DNA of 64,000 nt from Taudactylus pleione (taxonomy: Eukaryota > Chordata > Amphibia > Anura > Myobatrachidae), in contig JAUIMM010000135.1 in assembly GCA_031769625.1 (NCBI GenBank), forward strand, positions 8,669,501 through 8,733,500, written 5' to 3'. Both the position numbers and the translations under genes were made by a program. Below are positions 13,343 through 29,900 of the stretch, piece after piece (within the stretch, counting starts at the first letter, position 1; each line of letters starts with the position of its first letter). A model generated the notes under the pieces. It saw only the letters and a list, made by a program, of their open reading frames with translations. It did not search any database and was not told where the DNA came from.

Positions 13343-16300
13343 CTAATATACATTATAACATCCATTAAAACATTCTAACATACATTTTAACAAGGTAACA
13401 TACATTATAACATTCTAATATACATTCTAACATCCATTATAACATTCTAACATCCATAATAACATTCTAACATACATTCTAACATTATAATATACATTCT
13501 AACATCCATTATAACATTCTAACATACATTCTAACATTCTAACATACAATATAACATTCTAATATACATTCTAACATCCATTATAACATTTTAACATACA
13601 TTTTAACAATCTAATATACATTCTAACATCCATTATAACATTCTAACATACATTATAACATTCTAATATACATTCTAACATCCATTATAACATTCTAACA
13701 AACATTATAACTTTCTAATATACATTCTAACATACAATATAACATTCTAACATCCATAATAACATTCTAACATACATTCTAACATTCTAATATACATTCT
13801 AACATCCATTATAACATTCTAACATACATTATAACTTTCTAATATACATTCTAACATCCATTATAACATTCTAACAAACATTCTAACTTTCTAATATACA
13901 TTCTAAAATCAATTATAACATTGTATCATCCATTTTAACATTCTAATATACATTATAACATCCACTATAATATTCTAACATCCATTATAACATTATAACA
14001 TCCATTATAACTTTCTAATATACATTCTAACATCCATTCTAACATTCTAACATACATTATAACATTCTAATATACATTCTAACATGCATTCTAACATACA
14101 TTATAACATTCTAATATACATTATAACATCCATTATAACATTCTAACATCCATTCTAAAATTCTAATATAAATTATAACATCCATTATAACATTCTAACA
14201 TCCATTGTAACATTCTAACATACATTATAACATTCTAATTTACATTCTAACATTATAATATACATTTTAACATACATTATAACATTCTAATATACATCCT
14301 AATATCCATTATAACATAATAACATACATTATAACAATCCAATATACATTCTAACATCCATTATAACATTCTAACATACATTATAACATGGTAACATACA
14401 TTATAACATTCTAATATACATTCTAACATCCATTATAACATTCTAACATACATTTTAACAATCCAATATACATTCTAACATCCATTATAACATTCTAACA
14501 TACATAATAACATTCTAACAGACATTCTAACATTCTAATATACATTCTAACATCCATAATAACATTCTAACATACATGCTAACATTTTAACATACATTCT
14601 AACTTTCTAATATACATTTTAACATCCATTATAACATTCTAACATCCATTCTAACATTCTAATATACATTCTAACACCAATTATAACATTCTAACATCCA
14701 TTTTAATATTCTAATATACATTCTAACATCCATTATAATATTCTAACATCCATTATAACATTCTAACATCCAATATAACATTCTAATATACATTCTAACA
14801 TGCATTCTAACATACATTATAACATTCTAATATACATTATAGCATCCATTCTAACATTCTAACATCCATTCTAACATTCTAGTATACATTATAACATCCA
14901 ATATAACATTCTAACATGCATTACAACATTCTAATATACATTCTAATATCCATTATAACATTCGAACATGCAATATAACATTCTAACATACATTATAACA
15001 ATCTAATAAACATTACAACATCCATTATAACATTCTAACATACATTATAACATTCTAATATACATTCTAATATCCATTCTAACATTCTAACATACATTAT
15101 AACATTCTAATATACATTCTAACATCCATTCTAACATTCTAACATACATTATAACAATCTAATATACATTCTAACATCCATTATAACATTCTAACATACT
15201 TTATAACATTCTAATATACATTCTATCATCCATTATAACATTCTAACAAACATTATAACTTTCTAATATACATTCTAACATACAATATAACATTCTAACA
15301 TCCATAATAACATTCTAACATACATTCTAACATTCTAATATACATTCTAACATCCATTATAACATTCTAACATACATTATAACTTTCTAATATACATTCT
15401 AACATCCATTATAACATTCTAACAAACATTTTAACATTCTAATATACATTCTAAAATCAATTATAACATTCTATCATCCATTTTAACATTCTAATATACA
15501 TTATAACATCCACTATAATATTCTAACATCCATTATAACATTATAACATCCATTATAACTTTTCAAATATACATTCTAAAATTCTAATATACATTATAAC
15601 ATCCATTATAACATTCTAACATACATTATAACATTCTAATATACATTCTAACATTATAATATACATTTTAACATACATTATAACATTCTAATATACATCC
15701 TAATATCCATTATAACATAATAACATACATTATAACAATCCAATATACATTCAAACATCCATTATAACATTCTAACATACATTATAACATGGTAACATAC
15801 ATTATAACATTCTAATATACATTCTAACATCCATTATAACATTCTAACATACATTATAACAATCAAAAATACATTCTAACATCCATTATAACATTCTAAC
15901 ATACATAATAACATTCTAACATACATTCTAACATTCTAATATACATACTAACATCCATAATAACATTCTAACATACATGCTAACATTCTAACATACATTC
16001 TAACATTCTAATATACATTTTAACATCCATTATAACATTCTAACATCCATTCTAACATTCTAATATACATTCTAACATCAATTATAACATTCTAACATCC
16101 ATTTTAATATTCTAATATTTATTCTAACATCCATTATAATATTCTAACATCCATTATAACAATCTAACATTCAATATAACATTCTAATATACATTCTAAC
16201 ATGCATTCTAACATACATTATAACATTCTAATATATATTATAGCATCCATTCTAACATCCATTCTAACATTCTAATATACATTATAACATCCAATATAAC

Positions 16301-18179
16301 ATTCTAACATGCATTACAACATTCTAATATACAGTCTAATATCCATTATAACATTCAAACATGCAATATAACATTCTAACATACATTATAACAATCTAAT
16401 ATACATTACAACATCCATTATAACATTCTAACATACATTATAACATTCTAATATACATTCTAATATCCATTCTAACATTCTAACATACATTATAACATTC
16501 TAATATACATTCTAACATCCATTATAACATATACCATACATTATAACAATTTAATATACATTCTAACATCCATTATAACATTCTAACATACATTATAACA
16601 TTCTAATATACATTCTAACATGCATTCTAACATACATTATAACATTCTAATATACATTATAACATCCATTATAACATTCTAACATCCATTCTAAAATTCT
16701 AATATACATTATAACATCCATTATAACATTCTAACATCCATTGTAACATTCTAACATACATTATAACATTCTAATATACATTCTAACATTATAATATACA
16801 TTTTAACATACATTATAACATTCTAATATACATCCTAATATCCATTATAACATAATAACATACATTATAACAATCCAATATACATTCTAACATCCATTAT
16901 AACATTCTAACATACATTACAACATTGTAACATACATTATAGCATTCTAATATACATTCCAACATCCATTATAACATTCTAACATACATTATAACAATCA
17001 AAAATACATTCTAACATCCATTATAACATTCTAACATACATAATAACATTCTAACAGATATTCTAACATTCTAATATACATTCTAACATCCATAATAACA
17101 TTCTAACATACATGCTAACATTCTAACATACATTCTAACTTTCTAATATACATTTTACCATCCATTATAATATTCTAACATCCATTCTAACATTCTATTA
17201 TACATTCTAACATCAATTATAACATTCTAACATCCATTTTAATATTCTAATATACATTCTAACATCCATTATAATATTCTAACATCCATTATAACATTCT
17301 AACATACAATATAACATTCTAATATACATTCTAACATGCATTCTAACATACATTATAACATTCTAATATACATTATAGCATCCATTCTAACATTCTAACA
17401 TCCATTCTAACATTCTAATATACATTATAACATCCAATATAACATTCTAACATGCATTACAACATTCTAATATACATTCTAATATCCATTATAACATTCG
17501 AACATGCAATATAACATTCTAACATACATTATAACAATCTAATATACATTACAACATCCATTATAACATTCTAACATACATTATAACATTCTAATATACA
17601 TTCTAATATCCATTCTAACATTCTAAAATACATTATAACATTCTAATATACATTCTAACATCCATTATAACATATACCATACATTATAACAATCTAATAT
17701 ACATTCTAACATCCATTATAACATTCTAACATACATTATAACATTCTAATATACATTCAAATATCCATTATAATATTCTAACATACATTATAACATTCTA
17801 ATATACATTTTAACATCCATTATAACATATACCATACATTATAACAATCTAATATACATTCTAACATCCATTATAACATTTTAATATACATTTTAACATT
17901 CTAATATACATTCTAACATCCATTATAACATTCTATCATACATTATAACATTCTAGTATACATTATAACATCTATTATAACATTATAACATACATTCTAA
18001 CATTCTAATATACATTCTAACATCCATAATAACATTCTAACATACATTCTAACATTCTAACATACATTATAACATTCTAATATACATTCTAATTTCCTTT
18101 ATAACATTCTAACATACATTATAACAATATAATATACATTCTAACATCCATTATAACATATACCATACATTATAACAAT
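13343..18179. repeat. 4.84-kb tandem unit, copy 1
   Basis: First copy of a 4,837-bp unit repeated head to tail. The left 0.5 kb resembles 4,670-5,200. From about 14,389 it follows the 7,171-10,980 region at offsets of 7,218, 7,219 and finally 7,211. The steps are a 1-bp gain at 15,560 and loss of one 8-bp block (cattctaa) near 16,255. It contains module M words at 14,959, 16,352 and 17,495; the last two form a 1,143-bp doublet like that at 9,141/10,284. The junction to copy 2 lies at about 18,180, where ctaatatacattctaac... is replaced by ctaatatacattataac...ccattaaaac. Confidence 0.85.
15558..15572 (+). repeat. Single-base insertion breaking the tetramer register (acttttcaaatatac)
   Basis: The family word here is actttctaatatac; this site reads acttttcaaatatac, one base longer. 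The corresponding position in the parental region (8,338-8,351) lacks the extra base. The same lesion is present in the tandem copy at 20,344, so the insertion predates that duplication. It is one of very few non-multiple-of-four events I found that is not a catataccata site. Confidence 0.85.
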
Positions 18180-21100
18180 CTAATATACATTATAACATCC
18201 ATTAAAACATTCTAACATACATTTTAACAAGGTAACATACATTATAACATTCTAATATACATTCTAACATCCATTATAACATTCTAACATCCATAATAAC
18301 ATTCTAACATACATTCTAACATTATAATATACATTCTAACATCCATTATAACATTCTAACATACATTCTAACATTCTAACATACAATATAACATTCTAAT
18401 ATACATTCTAACATCCATTATAACATTTTAACATACATTTTAACAATCTAATATACATTCTAACATCCATTATAACATTATAACATACATTATAACATTC
18501 TAATATACATTCTAACATCCATTATAACATTCTAACAAACATTATAACTTTCTAATATACATTCTAACATACAATATAACATTCTAACATCCATAATAAC
18601 ATTCTAACATACATTCTAACATTCTAATATACATTCTAACATCCATTATAACATTCTAACATACATTATAACTTTCTAATATACATTCTAACATCCATTA
18701 TAACATTCTAACAAACATTCTAACTTTCTAATATACATTCTAAAATCAATTATAACATTGTATCATCCATTTTAACATTCTAATATACATTATAACATCC
18801 ACTATAATATTCTAACATCCATTATAACATTATAACATCCATTATAACTTTCTAATATACATTCTAACATCCATTCTAACATTCTAACATACATTATAAC
18901 ATTCTAATATACATTCTAACATGCATTCTAACATACATTATAACATTCTAATATACATTATAACATCCATTATAACATTCTAACATCCATTCTAAAATTC
19001 TAATATAAATTATAACATCCATTATAACATTCTAACATCCATTGTAACATTCTAACATACATTATAACATTCTAATATACATTCTAACATTATAATATTC
19101 ATTTTAACATACATTATAACATTCTAATATACATCCTAATATCCATTATAACATAATAACATACATTATAACAATCCAATATACATTCTAACATCCATTA
19201 TAACATTCTAACATACATTATAACATGGTAACATACATTATAACATTCTAATATACATTCTAACATCCATTATAACATTCTAACATACATTATAACAATC
19301 CAAAATACATTCTAACATCCATTATAACATTCTAACATACATAATAACATTCTAACAGACATTCTAACATTCTAATATACATTCTAACATCCATAATAAC
19401 ATTCTAACATACATGCTAACATTTTAACATACATTCTAACTTTCTAATATACATTTTAACATCCATTATAACATTCTAACATCCATTCTAACATTCTAAT
19501 ATACATTCTAACACCAATTATAACATTCTAACATCCATTTTAATATTCTAATATACATTCTAACATCCATTATAATATTCTAACATCCATTATAACATTC
19601 TAACATCCAATATAACATTCTAATATACATTCTAACATGCATTCTAACATACATTATAACATTCTAATATACATTATAGCATCCATTCTAACATTCTAAC
19701 ATCCATTCTAACATTCTAGTATACATTATAACATCCAATATAACATTCTAACATGCATTACAACATTCTAATATACATTCTAATATCCATTATAACATTC
19801 GAACATGCAATATAACATTCTAACATACATTATAACAATCTAATAAACATTACAACATCCATTATAACATTCTAACATACATTATAACATTCTAATATAC
19901 ATTCTAATATCCATTCTAACATTCTAACATACATTATAACATTCTAATATACATTCTAACATCCATTCTAACATTCTAACATACATTATAACAATCTAAT
20001 ATACATTCTAACATCCATTATAACATTCTAACATACTTTATAACATTCTAATATACATTCTATCATCCATTATAACATTCTAACAAACATTATAACTTTC
20101 TAATATACATTCTAACATACAATATAACATTCTAACATCCATAATAACATTCTAACATACATTCTAACATTCTAATATACATTCTAACATCCATTATAAC
20201 ATTCTAACATACATTATAACTTTCTAATATACATTCTAACATCCATTATAACATTCTAACAAACATTTTAACATTCTAATATACATTATAACATCCACTA
20301 TAATATTCTAACATCCATTATAACATTATAACATCCATTATAACTTTTCAAATATACATTCTAAAATTCTAATATACATTATAACATCCATTATAACATT
20401 CTAACATACATTATAACATTCTAATATACATTCTAACATTATAATATACATTTTAACATACATTATAACATTCTAATATACATCCTAATATCCATTATAA
20501 CATAATAACATACATTATAACAATCCAATATACATTCAAACATCCATTATAACATTCTAACATACATTATAACATGGTAACATACATTATAACATTCTAA
20601 TATACATTCTAACATCCATTATAACATTCTAACATACATTATAACAATCAAAAATACATTCTAACATCCATTATAACATTCTAACATACATAATAACATT
20701 CTAACATACATTCTAACATTCTAATATACATACTAACATCCATAATAACATTCTAACATACATTCTAACATTCTAATATACATTTTAACATCCATTATAA
20801 CATTCTAACATCCATTCTAACATTCTAATATACATTCTAACATCAATTATAACATTCTAACATCCATTTTAATATGCTAATATTTATTCTAACATCCATT
20901 ATAATATTCTAACATCCATTATAACAATCTAACATTCAATATAACATTCTAATATACATTCTAACATGCATTCTAACATACATTATAACATTCTAATATA
21001 TATTATAGCATCCATTCTAACATCCATTCTAACATTCTAATATACATTATAACATCCAATATAACATTCTAACATGCATTACAACATTCTAATATACAGT

Positions 21101-22944
21101 CTAATATCCATTATAACATTCGAACATGCAATATAACATTATAACATACATTATAACAATCTAATATACATTACAACATCCATTATAACATTCTAACATA
21201 CATTATAACATTCTAATATACATTCCAATATCCATTCTAACATTCTAACATACATTATAACATTCTAATATACATTCTAACATCCATTATAACATATACC
21301 ATACATTATAACAATTTAATATACATTCTAACATCCATTATAACATTCTAACATACATTATAACATTCTAATATACATTCTAACATGCATTCTAACATAC
21401 ATTATAACATTCTAATATACATTATAACATCCATTATAACATTCTAACATCCATTCTAAAATTCTAATATACATTATAACATCCATTATAACATTCTAAC
21501 ATCCATTGTAACATTCTAACATACATTATAACATTCTAATATACATTCTAACATTATAATATACATTTTAACATACATTATAACATTCTAATATACATCC
21601 TAATATCCATTATAACATAATAACATACATTATAACAATCCAATATACATTCTAACATCCATTATAACATTCTAACATACATTACAACATTGTAACATAC
21701 ATTATAGCATTCTAATATACATTCCAACATCCATTATAACATTCTAACATACATTATAACAATCAAAAATACATTCTAACATCCATTATAACATTCTAAC
21801 ATACATAATAACATTCTAACAGATATTCTAACATTCTAATATACATTCTAACATCCATAATAACATTCTAACATACATGCTAACATTCTAACATACATTC
21901 TAACTTTCTAATATACATTTTACCATCCATTATAATATTCTAACATCCATTCTAACATTCTATTATACATTCTAACATCAATTATAACATTCTAACATCC
22001 ATTTTAATATTCTAATATACATTCTAACATCCATTATAATATTCTAACATCCATTATAACATTCTAACATACAATATAACATTCTAATATACATTCTAAC
22101 ATGCATTCTAACATACATTATAACATTCTAATATACATTATAGCATCCATTCTAAAATTCTAACATCCATTCTAACATTCTAATATACATTATAACATCC
22201 AATATAACATTCTAACATGCATTACAACATTCTAATATACATTATAATATGCATTATAACATTCGAACATGCAATATAACATTCTAACATACATTATAAC
22301 AATCTAATATACATTACAACATCCATTATAACATTCTAACATACATTATAACATTCTAATATACATTCTAATATCCATTCTAACATTCTAAAATACATTA
22401 TAACATTCTAATATACATTCTAACATCCATTATAACATATACCATACATTATAACAATCTAATATACATTCTAACATCCATTATAACATTCTAACATACA
22501 TTATAACAATCTAATATACATTCAAATATCCATTATAATATTCTAACATACATTATAACATTCTAATATACATTTTAACATCCATTATAACATATACCAT
22601 ACATTATAACAATCTAATATACATTCTAACATCCATTATAACATTTTAATATACATTTTAACATTCTAATATACATTCTAACATCCATTATAACATTCTA
22701 TCATACATTATAACATTCTAGTATACATTATAACATCTATTATAACATTATAACATACATTCTAACATTCTAATATACATTCTAACATCCATAATAACAT
22801 TCTAACATACATTCTAACATTCTAACATACATTATAACATTCTAATATACATTCTAATTTCCTTTATAACATTCTAACATACATTATAACAATATAATAT
22901 ACATTCTAACATCCATTATAACATATACCATACATTATAACAAT
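18180..22944. repeat. 4.84-kb tandem unit, copy 2 (shortened)
   Basis: Second copy, in tandem with 13,343-18,179. Marker offsets are 4,837 at caaggtaac (13,392/18,229) and catggtaac (14,390/19,227), 4,785 at acttttca (15,564/20,349), and 4,765 from about 20,760 on (cagtc 16,332/21,097; cattcg 17,495/22,260; ttt of ctaatttcc 18,093/22,858). The two steps are losses of exactly 52 bp near 20,280 and 20 bp near 20,755, each a whole repeat unit. Shared derived changes (the +1 insertion and the 8-bp loss) show that copy 1 already had them. Past about 22,945 it continues like 10,970-11,890, not like copy 1. Confidence 0.85.
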
Positions 22945-25900
22945 CTAATATACATTCTAACATCCATTATAACATTCTAACATACATTATAACATTCTAA
23001 TATACATTCTAACATCCATTATAACATACTAACATACATTATAACAATCGAATATACATTCTAACATCCATTCTAACATTCTAACATACATTATAACATT
23101 CTAATATACATTCTAACATCCATTATAACATTTTAACATCCATAATAACATTCTAACATACATTCTAACATTCTAATATACATTCTAACATCCATTATAA
23201 CATTCTAACATACATTCTAACATTCTAATATACATTCTAAAATCAATTATAACATTCTAACATCCATTTTAACATTCTAATATACATTATAACATCCATT
23301 ATAACATTCTAACATACATTATAACATACTAACATACATTATAACATTCTAATATACATTCTAACATCCATTATAACATTTTAACATACATTATAACAAT
23401 CTAATATACATTCTAGCATCCATTATAACATTCTAACATACATTATAACATTCTAATATACATTCTAACATCCATTATAACATTCTAACAAACATTATAA
23501 CTTTCTAATATACATTCTAACATCCATTATAACATTCTAACATACATTATAACATTCTAATATACATTATAACATCCATTATAACATTCTAACATCCATT
23601 CTAAAATTCTAATATACATTATAACATCCATTATAACATTCTAACATACATTATAACATTCTAATATACATTCTAACATTATAATATACATTATAACATA
23701 CATTATAACATTCTAATATACATCCTAATATCCATTATAACATAATAACATACATTATAACAATCCAATATACATTCTAACATCCATTATAACATTCTAA
23801 CATACATTATAACATGGTAACATACATTATAACATTCTAACATACATTCTAACATTCTAATATACATTCTAACATCCATAATAACATTCTAACATACATG
23901 CTAACATTCTAACATACATTCTAACATTCTAATATACATTTTAACATCCATTATAACATTCTAACATCCATTCTAACATTCTAATATACATTCTAACATC
24001 AATTATTACATTCTAACATCCATTTTAATATTCTAATATACATTCTAACATCCATTATAATATTCTAACATCCATTATAACATTCTAACATCCAATAAAA
24101 CATTCTAATATACATTCTAACATGCATTCTAACATACATTATAACATTCTAATATACATTATAGCATTCATTCTAACATTCTAACATCCATTCTAACATT
24201 CTAATATACATTATAACATCCATTATAACATTCGAACATGCAATATAACATTCTAACATACATTATAACAATCTAATATACATTACAACATCCATTATAA
24301 CATTCTAACATACATTATAACATTCTAATATACATTCTAATATCCATTATAATATTCTAACATACATTATAACATTCTAATATACATTTTAACATCCAAT
24401 ATAACATATACCATACATTATAACAATCTAATATACATTCTAACATCCATTATAACATTTTAATATACATTTTAACAATCTAATATACATTCTAACATCC
24501 ATTATAACATTCTATCATACATTATAATATTCTAGTATACATTATAACATCTATTATAACATTATAACATACATTCTAACATTCTAATATACATTCTAAT
24601 ATCCATAATAACATTCTAACATACATTCTAACATTCTAACATACATTACAACATTCTAATATACATTCTAATTTCCTTTATAACATTCTAACATACATTA
24701 TAACAATATAATATACATTCTAACATCCATTATAACATATACCATACATTATAACAATCTAATATACATTCTAACACCCATTATAACATTCTAACATACA
24801 TTATAACATTGTAACATACATTATAACATTCTAATATACATTCTAACATCCATTATAACATACTAACATACATTATAACAATCGAATATACATTCTAACA
24901 TCCATTATAACATTCTAACATACATTATAAAATTCTAATATTCATTCTAACATCCATTATAACATTTTAATATCCATAATAACATTCTAACATACATTCT
25001 AACATTCTAATATACATTCTAATATCCATTATAACATTTTAACATACATTATAACATTCTAACATACATTATAACATTCTAATATACATTCTAACATCCA
25101 TTTTAACATTTTAACATACATTATAACAATCTAATATACATTCTAACATCCATTATAACATTCTAACATACATTATAACATTCTAATATACATTTTATCA
25201 TCCATTATAACATTCTAACAAACATTATAACTTTCTAATATACATTCTAACATACAATATAACATTCTAACATCCATAATAACATTCTAACATACATTCT
25301 AACATTCTAATATACATTCTAACATCCATTATAACATTCTAACATACATTATAACTTTCTAATATACATTCTAACATCCAATATAACATTCTAACAAACA
25401 TTCTAACATTCTAATATACATACTAAAATCAATTATAACATTCTATCATCCATTTTAACATTCTAATATACATTATAACATCCACTATAATATTCTAACA
25501 TCCATTATAACATTATAACATCCATTATAACTTTCTAATATACATTCTAACATCCATTATAACATTCTAACATACATTATAACATTCTAATATACATTCT
25601 AACATGCATTCTAACATACATTATAACATTCTAATACACATTATAACATCCATTATAACATTCTAACATCCATTCTAAAATTCTAATATACATTCTAACA
25701 TCAATTATTACATTCTAACATCCATTTTAATATTCTAATATACATTCTAACATCCATTATAATATTCTAACATCCATTATAACATTCTAACATCCAATAT
25801 AACATTCTAATATACATTCTAACATGCATTCTAACCTACATTATAACATTCTAATATACATTATAGCATCCATTCTAACATTCTAACATCCATTCTAACA

Positions 25901-26940
25901 TTCTAATATACATTATAACATCCATTATAACATTCGAACATGCTATATAACATTCTAACATACATTATAACAATCTAATATACATTACAACATCCATTAT
26001 AACATTCTAACATACATTATAACATTCTAATATACATTCTAATATCCATTATAACATTCTAACATACATTATAACATTCTAATATACATTCTAACATCCA
26101 TTATAACATATACCATACATTATAACAATCTAATATACATTCTAACATCCATTATAACATTCTAACATACATTATAACATTCTAATATACATTCTAATAT
26201 CCATTATAATATTCTAACATACATTACAACATTCTAATATACATTTTAACATCCATTATAACATATACCATACATTATAACAATCTAATATACATTCTAA
26301 CATCCATTATAACATTTTAATATACATTTTAACATTCTAATATACATTCTAACATCCATTATAACATTCTATCATACATTATAACATTCTAGTATACATT
26401 ATAACATCTATTATAACATTATAACATACATTCTAACATTCTAATATACATTCTAACATCCATAATAACATTCTAACATACATTCTAACATTCTAACATA
26501 CATTCTAACAAACATTATAACATTCTAATATACATTCTAATATCCGTTATAACATTCTACCATACATTATAACAATATAATATACATTCTAACATCCATT
26601 ATAACATATACCATACATTATAACAATCTAATATACATTCTAACATCCATTATAACATTCTAACATATATTATAACATTCTAACATACATTATAACATTC
26701 TAATATACATTCTAACATCCATTATAACATACTAACATACATTATAACATTATAACATACATTCTAATATACATTCTAACATCCATTATAACATTCTAAC
26801 ATACATTCTAACATTCTAATATACATTCTAAAATCAATTATAACATTCTAACATCCATTTTAACATTCTAATATACATTCTAACATACATTATAACATTC
26901 TAACATACATTATAACATTCTAACATACATTATAACATTC
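22945..26940. repeat. First copy of the 6.3-kb unit, right part
   Basis: This region corresponds to 29.2-32.5 kb at offsets of 6,267 (tact 23,027/29,294), 6,363 (cattcg 24,229/30,592) and 6,426 (cattcg 25,931/32,357). Offset changes are made of whole tetramers once catataccata sites are counted. The homology begins upstream, near 20,640/26,930, so the 6.3-kb unit overlaps the end of the 4.84-kb unit. Markers include ctagtatac, ctaatttccttt and caatcgaatata. The atatccgttat word at 26,541 recurs at 50,981 and 58,629. From about 26,560 to 26,940 it holds plain 52/72-bp units with several D-C repeats in a row. Confidence 0.75.
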
Positions 26941-29900
26941 TAATATACATTCTAACATCCATTATAACATTCTAACATACATAATAACATTCTAACATAC
27001 ATTCTAACATTCTAATATACATTCTAACATCCTTAATAACATTCTAACATACATGCTAACATTCTAACATACATTCTAACATTCTAATATACATTTTAAC
27101 ATCCATTATAACATTCTAACATCCATTCTAACATTCTAATATACATTCTAACATCAATTATAACATTCTAACATCCATTTTAATATTCTAATATTTATTC
27201 TAACATCCATTATAATATTCTAACATCCATTAAAACAATCTAACATTCAATATAACATTCTAATATACATTCTAACATGCATTCTAACATACATTATAAC
27301 ATTCTAATATACATTATAGCATCCATTCTAACATTCTAACATCCATTCTAACATTCTAATATACATTATAACATCCAATATAACATTCTAACATGCATTA
27401 CAACATTCTAATATACAGTCTAATATCCATTATAACATTCGAACATGCAATATAACATTCTAACATACATTATAACAATCTAATATACATTACAACATCC
27501 ATTATAACATTCTAACATACATTATAACATTCTAATATACATTCTAATATCCATTCTAACATTCTAACATACATTATAACATTCTAATATACATTCTAAC
27601 ATCCATTATAACATATACCATACATTATAACAATTTAATATACATTCTAACATCCATTATAACATTCTAACATACATTATAACATTCTAATATACATTCT
27701 AACATGCATTCTAACATACATTATAACATTCTAATATACATTATAACATCCATTATAACATTCTAACATCCATTCTAAAATTCTAATATACATTATAACA
27801 TCCATTATAACATTCTAACATCCATTGTAACATTCTAACATACATTATAACATTCTAATATACATTCTAACATTATAATATACATTTTAACATACATTAT
27901 AACATTCTAATATACATCCTAATATCCATTATAACATAATAACATACATTATAACAATCCAATATACATTCTAACATCCATTATAACATTCTAACATACA
28001 TTACAACATTGTAACATACATTATAGCATTCTAATATACATTCCAACATCCATTATAACATTCTAACATACATTATAACAATCAAAAATACATTCTAACA
28101 TCCATTATAACATTCTAACATACATAATAACATTCTAACAGATATTCTAACATTCTAATATACATTCTAACATCCATAATAACATTCTAACATACATGCT
28201 AACATTCTAACATACATTCTAACTTTCTAATATACATTTTACCATCCATTATAATATTCTAACATCCATTCTAACATTCTATTATACATTCTAACATCAA
28301 TTATAACATTCTAACATCCATTTTAATATTCTAATATACATTCTAACATCCATTATAATATTCTAACATCCATTATAACATTCTAACATACAATATAACA
28401 TTCTAATATACATTCTAACATGCATTCTAACATACATTATAACATTCTAATATACATTATAGCATCCATTCTAACATTCTAACATCCATTCTAACATTCT
28501 AATATACATTATAACATCCAATATAACATTCTAACATGCATTACAACATTCTAATATACATTCTAATATCCATTATAACATTCGAACATGCAATATAACA
28601 TTCTAACATACATTATAACAATCTAATATACATTACAACATCCATTATAACATTCTAACATACATTATAACATTCTAATATACATTCTAATATCCATTCT
28701 AACATTCTAAAATACATTATAACATTCTAATATACATTCTAACATCCATTATAACATATACCATACATTATAACAATCTAATATACATTCTAACATCCAT
28801 TATAACATTATAACATACATTATAACATTCTAATATACATTTTAACATCCATTATAACATATACCATCCATTATAACAATCTAATATACATTCTAACATC
28901 CATTATAACATTTTAATATACATTTTAACATTCTAATATACATTCTAACATCCATTATAACATTCTATCATACATTATAACATTCTAGTATACATTATAA
29001 CATCTATTATAACATTATAACATACATTCTAACATTCTAATATACATTCTAACATCCATAATAACATTCTAACATACATTCTAACATTCTAACATACATT
29101 ATAACATTCTAATATACATTCTAATTTCCTATAAAACATTCTAACATACATTATAACAATATAATAGACATTCTAACATCCATTATAACATATACCATAC
29201 ATTATAACAATCTAATATACATTCTAACATCCATTATAACATTCTAACATACATTATAACATTCTAATATACATTCTAACATCCATTATAACATACTAAC
29301 ATACATTATAACAATCGAATATACATTCTAACATCCATTCTAACATTCTAACATACATTATAACATTCTAATATACATTCTAACATCCATTATAACATTT
29401 TAACATCCATAATAACATTCTAACATGCATTCTAACATTCTAATATACATTCTAACATCCATTATAACATTCTAACATACATTCTAACATTCTAATATAC
29501 ATTCTAAAATCAATTATAACATTCTAACATCCATTTTAACATTCTAATATACATTATAACATCCATTATAACATTCTAACATACATTATAACATTCTAAC
29601 ATACATTATAACATTCTAATATACATTCTAACATCCATTATAACATTTTAACATACATTATAACAATCTAATATACATTCTAGCATCCATTATAACATTC
29701 TAACATACATTATAACATTATAATATACATTCTAACATCCATTATAACATTCTAACAAACATTATAACTTTCTAATATACATACTAACATCCATTATAAC
29801 ATTCTAACATACATTATAACATTCTAATATACATTCTAACATGCATTCTAACATACATTATAACATTCTTATATACATTATAACATCCATTATAACATTC

